Source: Symsagittifera roscoffensis (Eukaryota > Xenacoelomorpha > Acoela > Convolutidae). Taken from it: 64,000 bases of DNA. Where the stretch lies: contig NC_087064.1 in assembly GCF_963678635.1 (NCBI RefSeq), forward strand, positions 16,607,802 through 16,671,801. The letters are read 5' to 3'. The notes below the pieces were generated by a model. That model saw nothing but the letters and a program-made list of their open reading frames with translations, was not told the DNA's origin and searched no databases. Each line of letters begins with the position of its first letter. Position 1 is the first letter of the stretch. Shown piece after piece: positions 47,401-59,029 of this stretch. The translations under genes were made by a program, and so were the position numbers.

Positions 47401-50400
47401 AAATGTCAAAGTAATTCCAAACTAATCAAAAAAATTCTAAGTCTGCTTTCCCCAAAGCAGAAACACACGCACACAAAAACTTTTTTCGGTCAACAATTAA
47501 CAGGAGAACAATTAGTCGGTATATTTTAAACGGAAACTTTATAAACTGAAAAAAAAAGAAAAACAAAAAGAGAAGTCATAACAAATCGAGTACAAAAATA
47601 CAAATCGAAAACACAAACAACAAAACAGCAAACTCTGTTTCGACTGGATTTTAAATGCAAACATGCTGAAATTAAGTGTGCTGCAACAGAAAAACTCGGC
47701 AGATGAATGAGTTTAAGATCTAGGAGATGAGTCTTGTGAATAAAGTAAATTACCGGAAAAGTCTTCAACTAATTGCAATACCTATGCTTAACGCAAGAGT
47801 GAAAAAAAATCCAAAAAAGTTCAAACGTGAAAAGATAAGCTGTAAAAACTTATGCACACCGTTTTGAAAATGTTGTCAAATGAGAAATTGTTTTCAAGAG
47901 TTGATGAACGTAGTGAAAACTCTCATACAGGTCAGCATGGTTTTTTGTAAGGAAAAGTTTTAAATTTTGTTCTCGATTTTTCATGATTTGATTTTTAATT
48001 TCATTTGAATTTTTTTTTCGTTTTCTTTTTTTTTAATAAAAAGACGGCAAACTTAATTATCAACTAGCAGCACTGTAAAATTCCTGAAAAATGTATTGTT
48101 TTCTACTTTCGTTAGTCAATTTTAATTCTCAGTTTTTCTCAGCGAAAAAAAATTAACCTACTGATCGAATTTTCTCAAGTTAAGTCAATTTTATCCAAAA
48201 AAATCAAACAATAATTTTCTTGAAGTCCAAAAAACGTTATGGCCAGATGTTTTTACTTTGAAATTCGAAAGTTCAAGATTTTTTAAACTGTCTTTCTTTT
48301 TTTCTGTTTCCTTTGCTCTTTCCAAGTGCCTGTTGCTGATGTTTGTACATAATAAAAGTGACATTTTTGTCTATTAAACAAAAATTGTGGCTACTAAACT
48401 CATTGACATACAATTTAGAAAATTTCACCATTCGTAAAATCGGTTGAGCTACAGAAGAGGTTGACTTTGATGTAGTTTTGTCTGCAATTGGTCAGGTACT
48501 TTTGGCGTAACTTTTGATTTACTATAAACAACTAAATTGATTGTATTTTGAGTTGAAATTGTTGGGCCAAAATAATTTGCAATATAGTAATTCAGTAAAA
48601 AAAATCTACACTTTTGAACGGTAGCGTGGCGAGGTTAAGATTAGTGGAAAACGGTTTAGCGTTTAGCGGTTTTTAAATTAGCGATCAAACCTCTGATCAT
48701 TGTGGCTTGGTATGGGGACCGGCCAATTAGAATGTGTATCAATTAGCAAACCCAAGAAAAAAACTGTAGTTTGAAGATTCGCTATATCACGTTTTTTCTA
48801 CTCATATTTGCAATTTTAAACAATGTGCACCTAGCCGTGGTTTCAATTGAGTGGAGTAAAAACTTTAACTTCCCCAAAAATCAAGTGGTTGTCGAACAAG
48901 TTATTTGAAAACTTAGGCAATTTTTTTTCGTCTTAAAGCACACTCAGTTAAAGCAATATCACATGCCTATAGTCACACATGCTAATCGTAACGCCCCCGT
49001 TTAGCATTGTCTACTTGATGTACTAATATAGCGAGATAACCGCAAATGAAACCCACGTTTTTCTTGACTGACGATTATACCTCACTTTATGATTACTTTA
49101 TATAAAAAGGATAATATTTAGTTGCTGGGCAAGTAGCACCAAAATTTGAAGATCAATAATTTTCTGTTTTAATTTTAAAAAACTATCAGAAAAAAACAAC
49201 AAAAACTTATCGAAAGTATTTTTAAGACTTTCATGCGATTGTAGAAAGCGTCTCTCTACATTTATCTAAAAAGCAAAAAAAATGTTGCGAAACTTTTAAA
49301 CAACTTTTAAAGTTTCAAAATGACATATCACTCGACTACATAATTTTATTTGTTAAACCCGCAAGCAAAAAAAAACACCCGAATGTAAAGTCCCCCCCCC
49401 CCCCCCCCCACTTCTTGGTTGAAACTAAAGGTTCTTGTTGTTATTGTAAATTTAAAAATGATTTCCTTAATTTTAGCTCTTTACATCTGAAAATATCAAC
49501 AAAAAGTTTAACTCGGTTAAAACTCTGGCTCTATTGATTTGCAGGTGGAATCTATGCAACCCCCACCACAGGGGGGAGCAGGAGCGGTGGAATCATAGCC
49601 ACTGCATGGGCCACCATGCTCTATATGGGGGAGGAGGGGTACACTAAGACAGCCGCACAAGTGGTACACACAACCAGGGCACTCGCCAAGGGGTGTGTAC
49701 ACAATGTATTATCCACCTGCTTCCTTTACATTGAAAAATTTTTGATGACATCAAATTCCGTTCAAAATAATTGTGAATTTGCATTTGCTTAAAAAACTAC
49801 TTGTATCCTCAGCAAGATGTGAGGGAAAACTTCTACTTTAAATAATCAAACTCAGAGGCAAAAATGGCACATACAGTTTAAAAAAAAAGGTTGCACCGAG
49901 GAAAAAATATATAACAATCTAGAAAAATATCGTAATTCTCTAATTTTTCACTATAAGCATATCTGAGACTCCTGGACTTTGTGTGATGGGAGACCCGCAG
50001 ATCTGTGTGGTATCGTGGACCTCGTACCAGTTTGACATTTGGAGACAGTTCGAACTACTAACCAAGAGGAAATGGTTCTTAGGCACCACCCAGTTCCCAG
50101 GAGGGCAAGTGTTCTATCTATTTTCAAATGCTTTTTCGTTCGTATCGGCTCTTGTGAATAGATATTTGACAATCTATTTTTACATAGTTTTGCTGGTTGC
50201 CAAGTTACAACACATATCTGTTATCCGGGGCAGATCTACGACTTTGGCGAGTGGAAGGGCATCGAGTTTCAAAACTTGGACATTAGTCAATTTTTTTGTA
50301 ATTCGAGCAATTTGATTGCTAAATCTCTCCGGCTAATTATTCCTGGCCAGCAAATAACTCAATTGTTTCCCTGCAAGAATCTCCCTTTTATTAAAAATCA

Positions 50401-51005
50401 ATTAACAAACACAATAGAAAGAACTGAACAAAAAGCGAACTAATAACTTATACAAGAACCTTTTCAAGAACTAATAACAAATACAATCAAAGACCAGGAA
50501 AAAACAATAAAACTGTATTTTTGTGTGGTAGGATCCACTTCACAGTGACTATGAAGCACGTGGAGCAGGAGTGGCTGGACTCATTCCTCAAGGACATCCG
50601 GGAGACAGCCGAGATATGCATGCAATCGCCAGAGGAAAAGGCCAACGGACAGGTTAGATCAAAAACTGAGGGGAGAGAGTACTTTTAATAATTTGTGTAT
50701 TTCAAATCTGTCTAGAAACTGAGATTAGACATACCGTGTTTTTGAATCATCAGATGCGCCGAGCTTATGATGCGATCAACACGGTTACTTATCAAATAGA
50801 AAAATGTCAAAATGTCTAAAGAAAGTAAAGAAGTTCTATTTGCCAAGATAGTCCATTAGTTCAATTTCCATGAAGAGTCTCTTAACAGGGTAAAAATTTC
50901 TAGGCAGCAATGTATGGAATGTCTCAGACAATTCCCGACAGATCCCTGATCAAAGAGATGACATACATGTTCTGGGACAGATACTACAGCACTGCAACTG
51001 ACTAA
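38436..51005 (+). CDS. SGPL1: Sphingosine-1-phosphate lyase, complete, 13 exons
   Basis: PLP-dependent ER enzyme that cleaves sphingosine 1-phosphate to hexadecenal and phosphoethanolamine, the exit step of sphingolipid breakdown (family knowledge). Exons by splice sites and phase: 38436-38625, 39962-40029, 40201-40348, 40853-40926, 41532-41660, 44947-45180, 45254-45316, 45565-45711, 46032-46122, 49545-49692, 49958-50104, 50532-50652, 50904-51005. They join in frame to 553 residues, close to the family's ~570. Exon 1 carries a transmembrane segment at about residues 36-57. Exon 6 holds the TTGGSES cofactor loop. Exon 8 holds HVDACLGG and SCDNHK, whose last residue, about K351, is the PLP lysine. 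Exon 10 holds GGSRSGG. The intron after exon 11 begins with GC (GG|GCAAGT), needed to keep the QFP-x-x-IHF motif in frame. Introns carry mobile elements and a 1.5-kb tandem duplication. The start ATG is the first in exon 1 in frame with the transmembrane segment. Confidence 0.95.
38800..39030. mobile_element. hAT-like miniature element fragment in SGPL1 intron 1
   Basis: The GAGGCGGATATTCCGAGCG, GCGAGCGCTCCCCTTCA and TTAGCGCCAAAGGCTCCTT blocks match the family in the forward orientation of 39390-39640. The first bases of the terminus are lost. Confidence 0.5.
39390..39640. mobile_element. hAT-like miniature element in SGPL1 intron 1
   Basis: Clear left end CAGGGGCGGTTCTAGGATTT, then the GAGCGCTCTCAGAACA, GCGCGCTCTCCCATTCAAAA and TTAGCGCCAAAGGAGCC blocks. 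The right terminus is not found. Confidence 0.6.
40620..40775. mobile_element. hAT-like miniature element remnant in SGPL1 intron 3
   Basis: Only diverged internal blocks remain (TTGCGTTCGCTTTTCCCTCC and TATATTGGCAGCAAAGACTC). Confidence 0.35.
42029..43542. repeat. Tandem duplication inside SGPL1 intron 5, first copy (1,514 bp)
   Basis: TTAGATTGAAGGGTTCCTAG begins both copies (42029 and 43543). About 20 differences over 1.5 kb were seen by eye. The copy ends with the first ~111 bases of exon 6. Confidence 0.9.
43432..43542 (+). pseudogene. SGPL1: Truncated decoy copy of SGPL1 exon 6
   Basis: It repeats the exon 6 acceptor (TCAAACTTAG) and the coding bases up to the codons for MSVTA. It then runs into the duplication junction and an in-frame TGA within a few codons, with no donor at the equivalent place. 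Its one coding change converts the second Thr of the cofactor loop TTGGSES to Pro. The intact exon is 44947-45180. Use of this copy would truncate the enzyme before its catalytic lysine. Confidence 0.85.
43543..45055. repeat. Tandem duplication in SGPL1, second copy (1,513 bp)
   Basis: Second copy, running through the acceptor and first 109 bases of the functional exon 6. Both copies contain two diverged ~260-bp internal repeats around the shared string TTTGCGCAATTTAAAGCTTT. Confidence 0.9.
46123..49544 (+). other. SGPL1: SGPL1 intron 9 (~3.4 kb)
   Basis: The longest intron with no embedded exon. It has an 18-base C run (49392-49409). Two diverged pieces, at about 46340-46440 and 48425-48600, resemble an arm of the foldback element at 18333-19063 (TTTTGGCGTAACTTTTGATT and GGGCC-AA blocks). 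Nothing else recognised. Confidence 0.5.
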
Positions 51006-51159
51006 CGACAGGGCAGAGAAAGCAAAGAAAAACCGAAACAAAAGAGCAAAAAAGACATTTTTTTTGTTATCCTTCAAAATGAAAATTTATTATCTACCAG
51101 AATTAAAATCGATCCGGGTTGAGACCGAAAACTCATAGTCGCAACGCAGGTCTAAGCTT

Positions 51160-51305
51160 GCGAAGTCTGAACATAAGTCTTGAATTCTTAACGTAAGTCT
51201 GAGCATAATTCTGCAAAGTCTGAACATAAGTCTGCAAAGTCTGAACATAAGTCTGCAGAGTCTGAACATAAGCTGCAAAGTCTGAACATAAGTCTGTCTG
51301 CAAAA
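51160..51305. repeat. ~21-bp minisatellite
   Basis: The unit AAGTCTGAACATAAGTCTGC is repeated about six times with small changes. It starts ~155 bp past the SGPL1 stop codon, so it is probably within or just beyond the 3' untranslated region. Confidence 0.85.
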
Positions 51306-51609
51306 TCAACCAAGAATTTTTGTTGGTCTCATAATTTTGAAACCGGGTTTAACTTCCCCAACCGCACTGAAGTTTCTCGGATAAAAATAGATAATATTTA
51401 GAAACCCGTGCCAAAATGTTGCCATTATAATCGATAATTTGACACTGATTTAGGCAATATTTTTAATATAATAGCTAAAAAGTGGATTGTTTTCACAGCG
51501 ACTATATCGCGCTATGATTCCACTAAATGAAATTTCAAAAAATTGTTTTTTTTTTGCCATAAGATCTCAAGATAACCTATTTTGTTCGAAAAAAATCCCA
51601 TGTTTTTAA

Positions 51610-51805
51610 AATGTGGATAATAAAAGTCAAAATGCGTTCATAATTAATGACTTTCATCGATAATCTACACACCAGGAGAGCGTGAGACAACAATTCGTAC
51701 CTAGCCCTCGCTAGGTACGAATTGTTGTCACACGCTCTCCTGGTGTTGAGATTATCGATGCAAGCCATTAATTATGAACTCTTGTTGACTTTGATTATCC
51801 ACATT
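51610..51805. repeat. Long near-perfect hairpin (~95-bp arms, 6-base loop)
   Basis: Arms run outward from CTAG-CCCTCG-CTAG at about 51701-51714. The inner 40 bp pair almost perfectly (CAACAATTCGTACCTAG with its complement, then CACCAGGAGAGCG). The outer part (AATGTGGATAAT, TTAATTATGAAC) pairs with a few mismatches. It could be a very small foldback element or a structured transcript. No clear target duplication. Confidence 0.85.
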
Positions 51806-52550
51806 CAAATAATAGATTTTAACATACTTCAGTGATCGAAGCGGTTCTCTACGCATTATATCTCTCATTATAATATGGCTCGTAAAATTCAGTCAATTGG
51901 TTATATTTTCCAGCAATGTCTCACGCTCTATATAAACCGTTGAACATTCCATAACATTTTTTGGATCAACTGAAATTAAGCAGATCTCTCAAAGTGACGC
52001 ATAAGTCACGGAAACTAAGGTATAATTTTTCGCAGAATTTCAAAGACTGGCTTGGCTGCATAAATTAACACAGAGACTAAGCTCAGCTTCGCATCACTTA
52101 AAATACACATATGAAGGTTATGAAAATCAAACGGAAAAAAAATTTAAAAATTGTTTTTGTCAATGAAAATAGAAAAAAACGCCCAAAATATCTGGAACAA
52201 AATTGTCTGCACCATTAGAAACTCTACAAAGAGCTTTGGGAATGCTACACAGAAGCCAAGTTTTCAAAAAAAAATCTTTTCTGGGGAACTAAGCAGACAA
52301 AAATAAGCAGGCAGACAACAATAAGGGTAAAAAAGAACTCGCAACTGTCTGAAACTCATGTGGCTGAGGCCCGTTGCCTGCGGTTTACCAGTAAAATTGC
52401 TAATTCTATTCGGCATATAGCAAGATCATTTCTCGATTGGTAATAATGAATTTAAAGGAAATGAAAAATAGTCCATTCATACACTACTGATACACTAAAA
52501 TAGTCCATACTATATTCCTACTGCGGTCTATTATTTTAACTCGCATTTAA
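51806..52550. other. Intergenic DNA upstream of the HSP70 promoter
   Basis: No gene recognised. Confidence 0.4.
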
Positions 52551-52737
52551 GAACATTCTAGAACATTCGATTGAACGAATATACCATTCCACACAAGCGA
52601 ACAAACCGAAGAGCAATGAAAGTAGAACTAGAACATTCTTCTGAATTTGCTCATTACAAAAATGCTGAAAAGGTATAAAATATTCTCGCCGTGATTGTTC
52701 TAGAACATATGCTTCGAAGAATATTCGAGAATTAGAA
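52551..52737 (+). promoter_or_regulatory. Array of heat-shock elements upstream of HSP70
   Basis: Three clusters of alternating GAA/TTC blocks, the binding site of heat-shock factor HSF1: GAACATTCTAGAACATTC at 52551-52568, GAACTAGAACATTCTTCTGAA at about 52625-52645 (GAA/TTC blocks), and TTCTAGAAC plus TTCGAAGAATATTCGAGAA at about 52698-52731. They lie 10-200 bp upstream of the TATA box. This is the layout of a stress-inducible HSP70 promoter. Confidence 0.9.
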
Positions 52738-52748
52738 TGCAGTTAAAG

Positions 52749-52756
52749 TATAAATA
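52749..52756 (+). promoter_or_regulatory. TATA box of HSP70
   Basis: TATAAATA, about 190 bases before the ATG and just downstream of the heat-shock elements. Transcription would start near 52780, leaving a ~160-base untranslated leader. Confidence 0.8.
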
Positions 52757-52942
52757 CCGGTCTTTATTTTCTACTACCATATAAATTCTAAATCGACAAA
52801 AAGCTACATTTTCTGCGAACAGCCTCTTAAAGCAAACTTTCCAACGCTTATATCTTAAGTATACCAATTCTGAAAAAATATATATCCACTATTTGTCATT
52901 TACTTCAAAACTTATCAAATATTACTCAACAACTGATCGAAA

Positions 52943-54642
52943 ATGGTCAAAACAGCTCCTGCAGTTGGAATCGATCTGGGAACCACCTACTCTTGCGTAG
53001 GGGTCTTCCAAAATGGAAAAGTGGAAATAATCGCCAACGACATGGGTCATCGAACGACTCCTTCCTATGTTGCTTTCAACGACTCTGAACGTCTCATTGG
53101 AGATGCAGCCAAGAACCAAGCAGCTATGAACCCAAACAACACGATCTTTGACGCTAAACGACTCATTGGCCGAAAGTTCACCGAGGAAACTGTTCAAAGG
53201 GACATCAAACTGTGGCCTTTCAAAGTTCTCAACAACAATGACAAGCCTCAAATTGAAGTCGAATACAAAGCTGAGACGAAAAAGTTCCACGCTGAAGAAA
53301 TTAGCTCAATGGTGCTGACCAAAATGAAAGAAACAGCGGAAGCATACCTGGGCTTACCCGTGAAAGACGCTGTGATCACGGTTCCAGCTTACTTCAACGA
53401 TGCACAAAGAGCTGCCACTAAAGATGCCGGAGCAATTGCTGGACTAAATGTCTTGAGAATCATCAACGAGCCAACTGCAGCTGCACTTGCCTATGGTTTG
53501 GACACGAAGGCAACTGGTGAAAGGAATGTCCTGATTTTCGACCTGGGAGGAGGAACATTTGACGTTTCAGTCCTCACAATTGAGGACGGAATGTTTGAAG
53601 TTAAATCGACGGCAGGTGACACACATTTAGGAGGCGAGGATTTTGACAACCGACTTGTAAAGCATCTGATCGAAGAGTTCAAGAGAAAGCACAAGCAGGA
53701 TCCCTCCCAGAACAAAAGATCTTTGAGAAGACTCAGAACCGCAGCTGAAAACGCAAAGAGAACTCTATCTTCAGGAAACTTCTCGAGGACTTCTTCAATG
53801 GCAAGCAGCTGAACTGCTCAATCAACCCAGACGAAGCAGTCGCTTATGGAGCTGCTGTACAAGCGGCTGTGTTGACCAATGTGAAAGACGAAGCAATCAA
53901 TGATGTTCTTTTGGTCGATGTTGTGCCTCTGTCACTAGGAATCGAAACAGCTGGAGGAGTGATGACCAAACTAGTTGAGAGAAACACCAAGGTCCCAACT
54001 CGTGCTCAGAACACTTTTACAACATACGCGGACAATCAACCAGCTGTCACAATTCAAGTCTTCGAAGGCGAACGAGCAATGACCAAGGACAACAACCTTC
54101 TTGGATCTTTTAATCTGCAAGGAATACCACCAGCTCCTCGAGGTGTCCCGAAGATTGAAGTGTCTTTCGATGTCGACGCTAACTGCATGTTGACAGTTAC
54201 TGCCAAAGATACCAGTACCGGAAAGAACGAGTCGATCAAAATCACGAACGATCAGAACCGATTGAGTCAACAGGATATTGACCGAATGGTTGCCGATGCC
54301 GAGAAGTTCAAAGCCGAGGATGATGCTTGTCGGGCTAGAGTGTCGGCGAAAAACGCTCTTGAGAGCTACATCTTCAGCGTCAAGTCATCGGTCGAGGACT
54401 CCGCTGTAGCTGACAGACTGGACCCTAAGGAAAAATCGTTGGTTTGCGACATTGTCAAGGAAACCGAAACTTGGCTAGAACGAAATCAGTCGGCAGAAAA
54501 AGACGAGTTTGAGTACAAGATGAAAGAAATTCAAGATAAAGTGGCCCCAGTGATGAGCAAGCTGTACAGTGGGGGACAAGGGAACAATGGGGGAACAGGT
54601 GCTAGAATGGGAGGCGGACCTACAGTCGAGGAGGTCGACTAA
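52943..54642 (+). CDS. HSP70: Cytosolic heat-shock protein 70, reading frame broken by an internal deletion
   Basis: ATP-dependent chaperone of the cytosol and nucleus. The first frame (52943 on) encodes the ATPase domain from [14 protein letters not shown] through [12 protein letters not shown] to AKRTLSS (residue ~277). At about 53775 the frame shifts and restarts at LLEDFFNG (53779), continuing to the C-terminal EEVD at 54639, the cytosolic signature that binds TPR co-chaperones. Comparison with the family shows about 70 residues missing between these points, including the GGSTRIP nucleotide-binding loop, plus a frame change. Unrepaired, translation stops at 53812. The gene has no intron, normal for inducible HSP70s. 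It may be a recent pseudogene, or an assembly collapse, because everything else (promoter, both halves, EEVD) is intact and highly conserved. Confidence 0.9.
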
Positions 54643-57120
54643 ATCATTGATGATAGAGAATCTCAAATTGAACTCTGATAAGAAACTGATGAACTCAAAC
54701 TGAAAGATATTTTTTAGTTGATTTACGTTTTATTTGTGCAATTTTTGGCTGAAAATTTATTTTTGTCTAACGATGATTTTTTTCAAAGCCAAACATCACT
54801 TGCGATACAAAACTGAACAAGTTTCACTACAAGCAGATGCATCGACAAATCGTAAAACATAACCAACTGACAGTTAAAAACAGTAATGAACGCAAGGAAA
54901 CAGAAAAAAACTGAATTGAACAAATATATCCCCTTAGAGCGCTTTGAATTTCAAGAACATTTTATAACTGGTGGCTTTTTTGATAAAGTCACCCAATTTC
55001 AGAAAACTAGATCAATAGGTAAATTTTTGATTCCGCTGGGAAATATCAACACAATCAATTTTCGAAAATAGAAGTCGACCACGTTTTTCGGCACCTTTAC
55101 ACTTTTGCTGTTCGATGGGCTCTTAAAAAATACCTTCCCTCCACCAATGCGCGTGAAAGCATGGAGCTTAATTTACAAGCTCCAAAGAAATGGGGCCGAC
55201 AGCCAGTGTTATCAAACAGATATACTATAACCTAAAAATCAGCCCTAATCAGCCCCACCGAGCAGATTGAAAGCAAACTGATTTGAAAAGGTATAAGTTA
55301 TGGCCCTTTGAAATTCGAGAATTTATGTTGAAAAACTTAAAATAAGCCAATAGATTTTTGTTTGTTTGTTATAAACTCTTTCTATATTCGAGGACAAAAA
55401 CATGGCCTTTCAACTCTATGAATTTCTAAACCATTTTATGATTGACACTTTTTTGATAAAACTAACCCAATTTGAAAAAACTGGAACAGTAGATGAAGTT
55501 TATCTATTGCAGAAAAAACTGATAATTAAAAACCATTTTCGAAATTATTCGACGAAAATAGAGATGAAAGCAGCAATTTTCATTTTTTGAAAAAAGATTT
55601 ACAAAAATGATCAACCAAATATTTTCCCATGTTACTCCGAAGCACGTTCCGTCGGAAAAAAAGGTTTTTAGAACACCTAAAAACTCATAACACTTTAAAT
55701 CCCCCTCAAAACGGTAAGATAAAACTTTGTTTGCTCTTCAAACGACTAAAACAAAAACGCTTCTTAAGCCGAAACCTTTGAAGCTGATTAAAGAGAAAAA
55801 AGAAAAAATACAAACTAAAAAAATACATCGCCAACTTCAGTCTTCCTATAAACAAAGTTGTTTACGGGTAAAAAACAGTTTAGTGTTCAAATTAAAATAC
55901 CAAAAAACAAAAGACAATGTCTCAAACAAAAAGTAAATATCTGAAAAGAATTAGCAAGAAAAATAGTATGCTTTTATTAAATGATTTTTTCATTATTATT
56001 TTTAAAAATCGATCACCTAATCATAAGAAGGATTCGGGCTACACAATCTTCATTCAGTTCTTTCTCATGACAAACAAATTTGGAGAAGTTTCTAAATGTA
56101 CTCAAAAACATTAAATATTGCAAGCAAACAACCTGCAAACAGTACCTGAACATTCGGCTATAAACATCAACAGGAGCATTTGCCAAAAGTTAAGATAAAA
56201 ACGAAAGAATCAAATGAAGAACAAAAAAATTGAATGCTTAAGTTTCAAACAATTTCCACGGAAAATCTGAAAACTAAAAACAAAAACAACCGTTTTTCAT
56301 CAAATTTAGCAAATACGAACTTGATAAGCAGTGTCAAGAGAGCTGGATCGCAACAACTAAAACTAGAACAATGAAAAAGACAAAAATGCCCGTAAAAATG
56401 AAAAAAAAAAACAAGATTTTTTTTTTCTTAAATTAAGACATCAACAGCTGGATTAAATGTATTGTCATGCATTGAAAAAAACAGCTCAATGTTATTTTCA
56501 AAAACGAAATTCCTTAATCTCATGCAAAACAATACGTCACATCTTTGCATACAAAACATTCAAGTCGAAATGCAACAAAAAAACAGAAATTTCCACGAAA
56601 ATTGAGACATGAAAAGAATACGCTGGATAACAAAAAAAAACAATGAAATATGCCATCAACTTTTTTTGATTTTAAAAAATTACTCAATCATGAAACACTT
56701 TAGCTAATTCTACGCACTTTTAAAAAATTACAAAAATGAAACACCCGGCCAGTAAGCCGACAAAAAGTAAGATGAAATCATTAAGCCGACAAAAATTAAT
56801 TTATATTTCAAAAACTTATATGTGATTCAGAGGGGAGCACAAAAATAATGTTTTCCTTGCAATGAATCAAAATAAAGTCTCTAAGCCGGAAAAATATAAG
56901 CCGAAATATTCAGGGCAGAATGAAGTTTTTGGGCGAAGAAAAAAGATAATATTCGAAGACGAGGGTAATAATTACAGACAGCGAAACTAAATCAAAACGC
57001 TAAAAGCAACAAATGTATTTTGCGCACAGCAAAAAAAACAATTCTACGACTTTGCAACTAAGCCGGCAAAACATATGCAGACAAATAATAAGCCGACAAC
57101 TTTTTTGAAACGGAAAACTT
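54643..57120. other. AT-rich intergenic DNA, no gene recognised
   Basis: Strongly A-rich on the plus strand, with many K/N-rich short open frames typical of chance. Nothing supported. Confidence 0.4.
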
Positions 57121-57139
57121 CCAGTTTGAAAAAAAAAAA

Positions 57140-57215
57140 CAGATCCCGGTCAAATTCGAAGCCAGGTCTTTTGCCGTTCCAGGCGAGTTCGTTACCTCCA
57201 GACCAAAAGTTCTGG
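57140..57215 (-). repeat. Possible tRNA-derived relic (SINE-like)
   Basis: On the minus strand, GGAGGTAACGAACTCGCC resembles a tRNA D-arm / box A region, and ACCTGGCTTCGAATTTG about 30 bases later resembles box B (GGTTCGAATCC). The stems do not pair well enough to call a functional tRNA. A second weak box-B-like string lies at about 59970-60040 on the minus strand (GTGGGTTCGAACGCGGGTC). Confidence 0.25.
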
Positions 57216-57284
57216 AGACACAGACATTTGAATTCATTGTGAATTGAACCTAAATCTAACATTCCTAATTGTGACAATTCTGTG

Positions 57285-57350
57285 AACAAAGTTACTTACG
57301 GGGAGAAAGTCTAGTACCCGCTGGCAATAGCCTATTATAGTAACTTTGTT
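57285..57350. repeat. Short inverted repeat, one of two related copies
   Basis: AACAAAGTTACT and its complement AGTAACTTTGTT bracket a ~40-base centre containing TCTAGTACCCG. A related stretch (TTTACGGGACAAAAATCTAG then TACCCG) occurs at 57905-57955. Confidence 0.55.
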
Positions 57351-59029
57351 CTCCGATAAATTTTTGGAAATGGTCAGACAAGTGTGTGTAAGTTCAGAAA
57401 ACACGACAACCAAACAACGGCAAAGCTTCATATCGCAAACACAATTTGAAACACGGGAGAAAAAGCTATTTAAAATGCAAGAAAATATCAAAATGAACCT
57501 CGAACGAAAAAAAGACGCGGAACATTCGGTCCTTTAAAACGCTCAAGTTCCAGATGCCTTTTAAGAAGCACTTGCCTCAACCACTGCTCTATCCGGCCTC
57601 CCTGTATCACAAACATCACATATGCTATACTCAAAAAAGCTAACAAACAGTGAAACTAAAGTGAAACTACCTATTTTTTAGTAGAAGTTGAGACTATGAT
57701 CGAATAGGTTGACGATTAACTTTTTCTAAGAAATGATTCATCTGAAAACCTGCTAAACATGAGGATTCTCAATCTGATGAAGTTTTGAACAGTTCTTTCA
57801 GTCGGAAGATGACAGGGTTCAAAGGCGCCCGCATTAACTCTACACCAATTGAAATCGATCCTGGAAATTGTTTGGGTTCAATAATACAGCAAGTTCAATT
57901 TGAAACAAGTGGTTTACGGGACAAAAATCTAGTACCCGATTACAGGTAACTTGCTGTCCCAAGTGAGAAAGCACCAAAACTACGCGATTTGAATCGGACA
58001 CATTGACCAAGAATCAATATAGCCTCAACCACTTAGCCTGAGCACTTGGATTCTACTTTCACGTATGCTCCTTTCTGAAATACCAGGCAGCAATTAATGC
58101 ACTTGTAGAAAACGTCTATAGCTCGATATTCTGTTTACTTCTTTTGTCCTAAAAAAATTGCCTAGGACAAAGACCGGTTTCATAGCACAGACTACGCTTT
58201 TCTGTGCAAGAACTTCAAATGTACTATTTGTGGCATTCCAATGTTGAAGTATAAACTGTCGACCCAAACCCACTTATCTTGGTAATTAAGCTCCTTGTTA
58301 TTGGTAATAGTTGTTTAAGGTCACCAACTTTGTGAGCAACCATCAAGACCGGTAGCCAGCTCAATATGTTTTCAATTCGATTTGTAGGATAGAGTTTTAA
58401 TGAAAAGAAACGAAGCTTTGAACTTTGTTTCATGGTGACAACGAAGAAACTGCGATAGCGCGTGAACCCAAAATCTAAGCCCCAACTTTTGCTATGACGA
58501 ATCTCGGACCTGGCGATTATGAGTCTCACCTACTCGCATTTTAGACATGGTCACTCAAACAATAGCCAAAAATAAAGCTGATAGGATAGATTTTATCAAC
58601 CTGCCAATGCTATGCACCAAAAAGGCCACCAAATGATCACTTTTATTGCGTTCCAGTTTTCAACGAGAGGGAAGGGCACAAAATGCTTAACTATGAAGTG
58701 TCAAGCCATACTTTTGGACCTTGAAACTTAAACTGCTTGATACTTTTAAACGTTAGTAAAGATCGCTAACTTATGGAGCAACAATCAAGACCGATGGCCA
58801 CCTAAATATATGTTAAAATCAACGTGTCAAGTTTCGTTTTGAATTGAAAAAATCTGCTCGCAAAAAACACCTTGGGACAAATTAATTCAATACTAAATTA
58901 TTAATATGAATGAAACAGCTACAAGCCGATGAATTGTTATTTCGACTGGAATTGAAAGCAACGGTTGCTAATTTCACTACTATTAACTGCATAATGTACA
59001 TCAAATCAGATCATAAAAAGTGTACCAAG
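57351..59029. other. Intergenic DNA, no gene recognised
   Basis: Includes two diverged ~70-base direct repeats around ATCAAGACCG(G/A)(T/T) at about 58320-58380 and 58760-58820. No coding signal. Confidence 0.4.

Noticed and set aside
51160-51305. Regular spacing suggestive of a CRISPR array
   Set aside because: Units are directly contiguous without unique spacers, and the window is eukaryotic; it is a minisatellite.
52922-53290. Minus-strand frame of 122 codons opposite HSP70
   Set aside because: Shadow of the strongly biased HSP70 coding frame.
57140-57215. Functional tRNA gene
   Set aside because: Box-like strings are present, but acceptor, anticodon and T stems do not pair; at best a relic.
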